This document shows positions 58,430-64,000 of a stretch of 64,000 nucleotides of DNA, piece after piece (within the stretch, counting starts at the first letter, position 1; each line of letters begins with the position of its first letter). Position numbers and translations under genes: made by a program. The notes under the pieces were generated by a model. The model was not told the origin of the DNA. It ran no database searches and saw nothing but the letters and a program-made list of their open reading frames with translations. The stretch is from Erythrobacteraceae bacterium E2-1 Yellow Sea. GTDB taxonomy: Bacteria; Pseudomonadota; Alphaproteobacteria; Sphingomonadales; Sphingomonadaceae. The DNA lies in contig JADCLP010000003.1 in the NCBI GenBank assembly GCA_014983025.1, forward strand, positions 62,001 through 126,000, written 5' to 3'.

Positions 58430-59335
58430 TTGCTGTCACTACTCGCTGCCTCAGGCGTAACTGACCCGATCTATTGGGAAAATCTGGGTCTGCGCCCCTA
58501 TCTGTTCGAGATCGGGTCGTTTCAGCTGCGCTTCTATTCCCTCGCCTATCTGCTGGGCGTTTTGTACGCTTATTGGCACCTGTCCAAGATGATCAAGGCA
58601 CCCGGTGCGCCCATGGCGCAACGCCATGCGGATGATCTGTTTTTCTATGGCACGATGGGCGTCATACTGGGCGGGCGATTGGGCTATGCCGCCTTCTACA
58701 CCGGGGGCACGACCGGCAAGCCCAGCCTGTTCACCCATTTCACGCCAACCGAAACCGTCAGCTGGGATCTGCTGCGGCTGTGGGACGGGGGGATGAGCTT
58801 TCATGGCGGGGTGATTGGCGTGGTGCTGGCGATTGCCTGGGTCGCCTGGCGGGGCAAGCTGCCTTTTATGCGGGTGGCCGATTATGTCGCAGTCAACGTG
58901 CCTATGGGGATGCTGCTGGGGCGCCTTGCCAATTTCATCAATGGTGAATTGTGGGGCCGCACCACCGATGTTCCGTGGGCGATGGTGTTTCCCGGTGCGG
59001 ATGAACTGCCACGCCACCCCAGCCAATTGTACCAGGCCGGGCTGGAGGGCCTGCTGCTGCTGTTGGCAATGACTTTCCTGTTCTGGAGAACCCGTGCACG
59101 CTATCGCACTGGCCTGTTGGTGGGAATTTTCACCATGGGTATGGGGGCTGCGCGTTTTGTTAACGAATTCTTCCGCGAACCCGATGCACAATTGGCCGAA
59201 TTCGCGGCGCAAACAGGGCTTTCGATGGGGCAATGGCTCAGCATTCCACTGATACTGATTGGATTGATTGTAACGATCTTCGCCGCAAGTCGCAGGCCGA
59301 TCGGAAGCGGCAAAAACCCGAATCAGGCACCATGA
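58430..59335 (+). CDS. lgt: Prolipoprotein diacylglyceryl transferase
   Basis: Inner-membrane enzyme attaching diacylglycerol to the lipobox cysteine, the first step of lipoprotein maturation. The 301-residue protein has seven or so membrane helices and the Lgt signature GRLANFINGELWGR plus the HGGVIGV segment and RHPSQLYQAGLEG. It starts at a TTG with AGGGGG upstream. It overlaps midA by four bases (ATGA). Its substrates here include LptE, PstS and the unknown lipoproteins of this window. Confidence 0.96.
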   Translation: MLSLLAASGVTDPIYWENLGLRPYLFEIGSFQLRFYSLAYLLGVLYAYWHLSKMIKAPGAPMAQRHADDLFFYGTMGVILGGRLGYAAFYTGGTTGKPSLFTHFTPTETVSWDLLRLWDGGMSFHGGVIGVVLAIAWVAWRGKLPFMRVADYVAVNVPMGMLLGRLANFINGELWGRTTDVPWAMVFPGADELPRHPSQLYQAGLEGLLLLLAMTFLFWRTRARYRTGLLVGIFTMGMGAARFVNEFFREPDAQLAEFAAQTGLSMGQWLSIPLILIGLIVTIFAASRRPIGSGKNPNQAP

Positions 59336-60405
59336 ATGATAATGATGGCGGTTTGCAGGATAACGGGCTGGCGGAGAGTTTTCGGCGGCTGATCCGCCAG
59401 CATGGCCCCATCTCGCTCGCCCGTTATATGGGCGAAAGCAATGCCCGCTATTACACCAGCCGCGATCCGCTGGGCGATATGGGTGATTTCATTACCGCAC
59501 CTGAAATCAGCCAGTGCTTTGGCGAACTGGTGGGGTTGTGGCTGGCCGATATCTGGGTGCGCGCGGGCCAGCCTGATCCGGTGCATTATGTGGAACTGGG
59601 GCCGGGCCGCGGCACTTTGGCCAGCGATGCCTTGCGCGCGGCGGCGCGCTATGGCCTCAAGCCAACAGTTCATTTCGTGGAAGGCTCCGCCACCTTGCGC
59701 CAGATCCAGCGCGGCACCATTCGCGGTGTGGCGCATCATGATGATTTGACCAGCCTGCCCGATGATGCGCCGATGCTGCTGCTGGCGAATGAATTCTTCG
59801 ACGCATTGCCGGTGCACCAATTGGTACGCGCGGCCAGCGGTTGGCATGAACGGATGGTGGGGCTGGATGATCAGGACCGCTTTATCTTTGTGGCGGGGGA
59901 CAAGCCCGCCGATACCATCGTGCCGGAAAGCTGGCGCAAGGCGGCACAGGGTACGATGATTGAAACCAGCCCGGCGGCGGCCACTGTGATGGGCGAAATT
60001 GCACAGCGGCTGGCAAGCCAGGGCGGCGCGGCACTGGTTATAGATTATGGTGCGCGTGAATTGCGCACCGGCTCCACCGTGCAGGCGATCAAGGCACATA
60101 AGAAGGTCGATATATTCGATTATCCGGGCGAGGCGGATCTGACAGCGCATGTCGATTTTGAAATGCTGGGCCAGGTGGCCCAGAAACATGGCGCAAAAGT
60201 GCTGGGGCTGGAGATGCAGGGTCATTGGCTGACCGAACTGGGCATTGATACGCGGTTCGAAGCACTCAAACAGCGGGCGCCGCAACAGGCAGAAATATTC
60301 CAGCGTCAACGCAACCGATTGGTGGCGGATGACCAGATGGGCCTGCTGTTCAAGGTGTTGGGGATTGCCGCACCCGATTGGCCGACAGGGGTAGGTTTCA
60401 GCTAA
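59332..60405 (+). CDS. MidA/NDUFAF7-type SAM-dependent methyltransferase
   Basis: Class I methyltransferase-like protein of 357 residues related to NDUFAF7/MidA, which methylates an arginine of a respiratory complex I subunit. It has the SAM-binding ELGPGRGTLASDALRAA motif, NEFFDALPVHQLV, and ALVIDYGARELRTGSTVQA. The substrate here is assumed by family. The ATG at 59332 overlaps the lgt stop (ATGA), so the two genes are coupled. Confidence 0.93.
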   Translation: MNDNDGGLQDNGLAESFRRLIRQHGPISLARYMGESNARYYTSRDPLGDMGDFITAPEISQCFGELVGLWLADIWVRAGQPDPVHYVELGPGRGTLASDALRAAARYGLKPTVHFVEGSATLRQIQRGTIRGVAHHDDLTSLPDDAPMLLLANEFFDALPVHQLVRAASGWHERMVGLDDQDRFIFVAGDKPADTIVPESWRKAAQGTMIETSPAAATVMGEIAQRLASQGGAALVIDYGARELRTGSTVQAIKAHKKVDIFDYPGEADLTAHVDFEMLGQVAQKHGAKVLGLEMQGHWLTELGIDTRFEALKQRAPQQAEIFQRQRNRLVADDQMGLLFKVLGIAAPDWPTGVGFS

Positions 60406-60866
60406 TCCTGTGGTTCAGCCTCTGTCGATTGATCGTCTGGTGCAACATAGGTCACTTGCTGCAGCTTGATCGTCAGATCTGCATTATTTGTGGCACGCAT
60501 CACGCCATTGCTGTTGGGCTTTTTCAGTTTCCAGCAATCGCCCGCCAGATTTTCGTCTTTTGGGGTGAAGCATAATTGCCTATCATCATTGCGGCGCCAA
60601 TTCCCATCCCGCCATGCATCGCCATTGCGGAAATCGCGATAGCGCCCGTTTTCATCCAGAAAAGTCGTGAAAACGGCACCATCCTGGGCAATGGCACGCC
60701 ATGCGGTGCGTTCCAGATCGGGGGATTTGGCGGGCTGTTCCACCTCGACACCATCAACGTCGCTCTCTGCTTCTGCAGCGGCGCTTTCATTGCTTTGGTT
60801 CCCCATATCTGCAGGAGAGCAGGCTGCCAGAAGCAGGGGTATTATGACAATGGAATAGGCGCGCAT
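60402..60866 (-). CDS. Hypothetical lipoprotein
   Basis: Function unknown. The 154-residue product has a short signal peptide with lipobox LLAAC (Cys16), an acidic linker (SNESAAAEAESDVDGVEVEQ), and a small domain with conserved-looking WRAIAQDGAVFTTFLDENGRYRD, two Cys (LCFTPKD and GDCWKLKK) that may form a disulfide, and a C-terminal beta strand. AAAGGAC precedes the ATG. Its stop overlaps the convergent midA stop by four bases. Confidence 0.85.
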   Translation of the reverse strand: MRAYSIVIIPLLLAACSPADMGNQSNESAAAEAESDVDGVEVEQPAKSPDLERTAWRAIAQDGAVFTTFLDENGRYRDFRNGDAWRDGNWRRNDDRQLCFTPKDENLAGDCWKLKKPNSNGVMRATNNADLTIKLQQVTYVAPDDQSTEAEPQD

Positions 60867-60970
60867 CGGGCAGTCCTTTAACTTATGCAGAAGGAATAAT
60901 AACGGCGGATACGCCCACGCCAAGGCCCCCAATTTATATCATGCTTGCGCCAAACGCGCCTGCTTGCCAC

Positions 60971-61111
60971 ATGATTGGCCTTATGGATGATGAAAAGGGT
61001 ACCCCGCCGCAAAGTGGAATGCCGCGCTGGCTGATCTATGGAATTGCGGCCAAATTGGCGCTGGTGATTGTGATTACGCTGGGAATCGTCTGGTACGCTT
61101 TCGGGCGATAG
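60971..61111 (+). CDS. Tiny single-span membrane protein
   Basis: A 42-residue frame from the ATG at 60983 (46 residues from the ATG at 60971). It reads MDDEKGTPPQSGMPRWLIYG, then one hydrophobic helix (IAAKLALVIVITLGIVWYAFG), and ends. The charged N-terminus plus a clean helix suggest a real small membrane protein; no ribosome-binding site decides between the two starts. It lies upstream of the acyltransferase, and I do not recognise a family. Confidence 0.6.
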   Translation: MIGLMDDEKGTPPQSGMPRWLIYGIAAKLALVIVITLGIVWYAFGR

Positions 61112-61175
61112 CTGCGCCAGCGAACTTGCTCCGCCCCTCAACGCGTGCCAATCAATTGGAGAGAGGGGATATGCC

Positions 61176-61811
61176 TTGGCGTCAAAGGCACAGAACAATG
61201 GTCAGCGCCAGCGCTCTATCGCATCACGCGTGGCGCGGCGGATCATCATGGCACTCTATCGCTGGCAAGGCTGGAAGCTGGTTGGCGATTTTCCCGATTT
61301 GCCCAAATATGTGATCGCAGGGGCGCCTCACACGTCGAACTGGGATTTCGTGTTCTTCATCGGCGCCACGGCGGAAAAAGGGGTGGAGCCCAATTATCTG
61401 GGCAAGCACACGCTGTTCAAATGGCCCATTCGCCGTTTCATGCTGGATATGGGAGGGGTGCCGATTGACCGGACACGCCGGGCCAATGTGGTGGAACAGG
61501 CAGCAGAAGAATTCGCCCGGCGGGACAGTTTGCGGCTGGTGATCGCAGCAGAGGGGTCACGCACCACCGATGGCAGCTGGAAATCAGGTTTCTACCACAT
61601 TGCCCAGGCAGCTGGCGTGCCGATCGTGGTGGCCTATGTCGATAATGAACGGCGTGAAATCGGTTTTTCCCAGCCCATGCTTCCCAGCGGGAACTTTGGC
61701 GCAGACCTGCTGGAAATTGCGCGCTTTTATCGGTCCCACCTGCCAGATGAACCACGCTTTGCCGTGCTGGAGGCGCAGGCAAGGGATTTGTTGTCGCAAG
61801 CAGCGGATTGA
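61176..61811 (+). CDS. 1-acylglycerol-phosphate acyltransferase family protein
   Basis: PlsC-like acyltransferase of about 211 residues. It has the family block with the HTSNWDFVF segment in place of the HX4D box, GGVPIDRTRR and a VIAAEGSRTTDGSWKSGFYHIA segment. It probably acylates a lysophospholipid at the inner membrane. The TTG at 61176 follows GGAGAGGGG; an ATG at 61248 would remove 24 residues and is the alternative. It is not clear which glycerolipid it uses. Confidence 0.88.
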   Translation: MASKAQNNGQRQRSIASRVARRIIMALYRWQGWKLVGDFPDLPKYVIAGAPHTSNWDFVFFIGATAEKGVEPNYLGKHTLFKWPIRRFMLDMGGVPIDRTRRANVVEQAAEEFARRDSLRLVIAAEGSRTTDGSWKSGFYHIAQAAGVPIVVAYVDNERREIGFSQPMLPSGNFGADLLEIARFYRSHLPDEPRFAVLEAQARDLLSQAAD

Positions 61812-61895
61812 CCATGCCCCTTCATCTCGCCACATGCTTTTGGGCTTGCGCAAGGCCGCCCGATCCCTAGATCGGCAAGGCAGGAGGAAGGTTCC

Positions 61896-62540
61896 ATGGC
61901 CCTGGCCCCGGAAGAGATTGCAACCGAACGCCGCAGGCTGGCCGGTCGCGTGCTGGAATTGCTGGCGCGCTATGGTGAGGAGGTTACCCTGCCCATTCTG
62001 GCGCGGGAGGAAGGGATATCTCGTAATCGGCTGGGGCAGATTTTTGCGGATGAGGATGAGGTAACCGAAGCCGTGGCCGAGCTGTGGCTGGAACCACATG
62101 TCCAGATCATGGAAGGTGTGATGGACAGCGATCTGCCGCCCAATCGCAAGATGTATGAATTTATTGTGCGTCGCTTCCGCCTGTCCCGTGAAAGGTTCAA
62201 GGCAGACCCGGCGATTTTTGCGTTGCTGTGCGAATTGGGCACGGCGCGTTACGAGCGTATTCGCAGCTTTATCGACCTGGCTGACCATTATCTGTGTGAG
62301 CTGATTGCAGAGGCGCAGGCTGACGGGCATCTGGCCGGGCTGGAGATTGATCAGGCTCTGTCGCTGATCAACCAGATGGTGATTGGCTATACCATTCCCG
62401 ATATGATGGTGATGCTGCATGATCGCCTGACAGAAGAAAAGCTGGCGCGGATCGTGGATGCGATCTTTGCGGGGCTGAATGGCGGGGATAGCCCGGCAAG
62501 CGGGGTCAAAGCCCTGCGTCTGGTGCCCAGCGAAGGTTAG
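61896..62540 (+). CDS. TetR/AcrR-family transcriptional regulator
   Basis: Predicted repressor of 214 residues. An N-terminal helix-turn-helix region (LARYGEEVTLPILAREEGISRNRLGQIFADEDEV) is followed by an all-helical ligand-binding domain that ends near RLTEEKLARIVDAIFAGL. The HTH is a divergent match to the family. It follows the acyltransferase after 84 bases, so that gene is a candidate target, but no operator was identified. Confidence 0.8.
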   Translation: MALAPEEIATERRRLAGRVLELLARYGEEVTLPILAREEGISRNRLGQIFADEDEVTEAVAELWLEPHVQIMEGVMDSDLPPNRKMYEFIVRRFRLSRERFKADPAIFALLCELGTARYERIRSFIDLADHYLCELIAEAQADGHLAGLEIDQALSLINQMVIGYTIPDMMVMLHDRLTEEKLARIVDAIFAGLNGGDSPASGVKALRLVPSEG

Positions 62541-62549
62541 CCCTTCCGC

Positions 62550-64000
62550 TTACTTTTCCGTCAGATCGGTGATCCGGCCCAATGGCGGCAGAACACGAAT
62601 GTCCTCTGCAGCAAGCCAGGCTTCCATCGCTTCAAGATCTACAGGGCCAATCACACTGTCGGTTCCATCCTCGAATATGGTGAAGCTGTCCCCACCTGCG
62701 GCCAGGAAGCTGTTCATGGTGATGCGATAGCTGGCCGCCGGGTCGATTGGCTGGCCATTCAAGGTCACCGATACCACCCTTTGGCCCACTGGACGCTCCA
62801 AGTCATAGGACAGGACGAAACCTTCGGATGCAGAGAAAGTCTGGACAAAACCATCATCGTCAAACTGCTGTTCCAGCAGGGCCAGCAGTTGGGCACCGGA
62901 ATAGGTACGGGTGATGAGTGTATTGCCGAAAGGCTGCACGGCATAGATATCGGCAAAGGTCACGGTGCCATCGGCATCGGCCTCTATGGCGGTGCGAATG
63001 CCCGAATTGTTCATGAAAGCGATCTGTGCGCCCGCATCCCGTGTGGCAAACAATTGCGCATCGGCAATGGCATTGCCCAAGCTGGTTTCTTCGGTCGCGG
63101 GGCCGGGGTCATGTGCATCGCCGCTGATGCGGCCAACGGGGCGCTCTGCCGCGGCCTGTGATGCAGCGACATAACGGCTGACATGGGTGCTTGCGGCATC
63201 ATCCAGCTGCCCGCTGACTGACCCGTCTGCACGCACCAGAACATTGCGTGCAGTGCTGGCAATCACTTCATCATTTGCAGGGTCAATCGTCAGCGCAATA
63301 TCGGTGACATAGGCACCGCCATATCCCGCGCTGGTAACCAGAACGTGCCGTGTCGGGTCGATAGAGGAATAATCGCAGACATAGACCTGATGCGTATGGC
63401 CAGAGATGACCAGATCGACACGCGGATCAATCTGCGCAAGAATATCGAGCAGCGGGCCGTTAATGCCATCACATCCAGGCGCATCATAGGGCAGGTCGCT
63501 ATACAGCCCTTGATGGATGGCAACCACAATGGTTTCCACGCCCTGTTCGGCCAGCCTGGCCACCTCGGCATTGATTGTTTCCGCCTCGTCCGTGAAAATC
63601 AGCCCGCTTACGCCGCTGGGCGTGACCAGAGTGGGGGTTTCTTCCAGCGTCAACCCGATGACGCCAACCGAAAAGCCATGTCCGCCTTGATCGAATGTTT
63701 TGATCGCAGAGGCTGGGAAGAGTGGTTCTGCGCTCTCTTCAAAATAAGTGCTGGCGGACAGGATCTGATAGTTTGCGCCTGCAAAGGGTTCGACCGCGCA
63801 TGGCTGGCGTGTGGTGAATTTCTCACAGCCACCATCCTTCATGCGGCGCAATTCGCGCCAGCCACGGTCAAATTCGTGATTTCCCACGGCGGTGAAATCC
63901 AGACCCATCGCGCTGAGACCGGTGACCGTCGGTTCATCGAGGAATAGAGAGGATACCAGTGGACTTGCCCCGATCATGTCGCCTGCGCCGATCACAAGGC
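62550..64000 (-). CDS. 5'-nucleotidase/metallophosphatase, N-terminus outside window
   Basis: Secreted UshA-type metallophosphatase, cut at the window edge; the visible 483 residues lack the first metal-binding motif. Present are GAGDMIGASPLVSSLF, the metal motif TAVGNHEFDRG, SGHTHQ, and the C-terminal 5'-nucleotidase domain with FMNNSGIR, DIYAVQPFGN and the terminal SFLAAGGDSFT. It probably hydrolyses nucleotides or related phosphate esters in the periplasm, which would fit the phosphate-scavenging theme of the window. Confidence 0.92.
   Translation of the reverse strand, partial: LVIGAGDMIGASPLVSSLFLDEPTVTGLSAMGLDFTAVGNHEFDRGWRELRRMKDGGCEKFTTRQPCAVEPFAGANYQILSASTYFEESAEPLFPASAIKTFDQGGHGFSVGVIGLTLEETPTLVTPSGVSGLIFTDEAETINAEVARLAEQGVETIVVAIHQGLYSDLPYDAPGCDGINGPLLDILAQIDPRVDLVISGHTHQVYVCDYSSIDPTRHVLVTSAGYGGAYVTDIALTIDPANDEVIASTARNVLVRADGSVSGQLDDAASTHVSRYVAASQAAAERPVGRISGDAHDPGPATEETSLGNAIADAQLFATRDAGAQIAFMNNSGIRTAIEADADGTVTFADIYAVQPFGNTLITRTYSGAQLLALLEQQFDDDGFVQTFSASEGFVLSYDLERPVGQRVVSVTLNGQPIDPAASYRITMNSFLAAGGDSFTIFEDGTDSVIGPVDLEAMEAWLAAEDIRVLPPLGRITDLTEK

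Noticed and set aside
1..64000. tRNA, rRNA and CRISPR signals
   Set aside because: No cloverleaf-like sequence with CCA-proximal stems, no rRNA core and no regularly spaced repeats were seen in the intergenic gaps.

Overview
The window is ordinary chromosomal DNA of an alphaproteobacterium. It most likely comes from the order Sphingomonadales, near Erythrobacteraceae; this is inferred from gene order and protein style, not from a marker gene. Supporting traits are the leuS-lptE-holA operon, the rnd-lptC-lptA order, a GTP cyclohydrolase II with a degenerate N-terminal domain, a PabB-PabC fusion, intracellular PHB depolymerase, and frequent GTG/TTG starts with ATGA stop/start overlaps. I saw no rRNA, tRNA, CRISPR array, phage or intact insertion sequence.

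Layout. 1-3.3 kb: leuS (5' end outside the window), lptE, holA. 3.4-6.7 kb: an undecaprenyl-phosphate sugar transferase convergent with the rnd-lptC-lptA operon. 6.8-7.5 kb: ung, then a pair of REP-like hairpins. 7.8-11.2 kb: the most unusual locus, a minus-strand operon of an OprB-type porin followed by two copies of a lipoprotein plus truncated lipase-like pair. 11.4-18.4 kb: gltD, gltB and an unknown membrane protein. 18.7-21.7 kb: acyl-CoA/PHB genes (MaoC hydratase, thiolase, phaZ). 21.8-28.3 kb: an MsbA-like ABC exporter, M13 peptidase, uppP, a small membrane protein and a PPK2 kinase. 28.4-34.9 kb: a minus-strand block with a small lipoprotein, ribA, xth, a candidate small RNA, lolA, rpmG, arfB, a RluA-type synthase and pabBC. 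35-41.9 kb: a HerA-like ATPase, a two-component system, an EF-hand protein, a VOC protein and aminopeptidase P. 42-46.3 kb: oligopeptidase B, a thioesterase and a diguanylate cyclase. 46.4-49 kb: two phosphate-starvation genes, an OprO/P-type porin and an orphan pstS, each behind a PhoB-box-like repeat. 49.2-56.6 kb: a cold-shock-like gene, ftsK, a ThiE-like gene, yggS and glnD. 56.6-64 kb: an acyl-CoA ligase, lgt-midA, a lipoprotein, a tiny membrane protein, an acyltransferase, a TetR regulator and a 5'-nucleotidase cut by the window end.

Envelope biogenesis is the main theme: LPS export (LptE, LptC, LptA), lipoproteins (Lgt, LolA and several substrates), undecaprenyl-phosphate users and recyclers (sugar transferase, UppP), porins and a flippase-like exporter. 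Nitrogen (GltBD, GlnD) and phosphate (PstS, OprO/P-type porin, PPK2) acquisition form a second theme. The best candidate for something undescribed is the duplicated lipoprotein/lipase-fragment operon at 7771-11199; the minus-strand RNA candidate near 30711-30850 is second.
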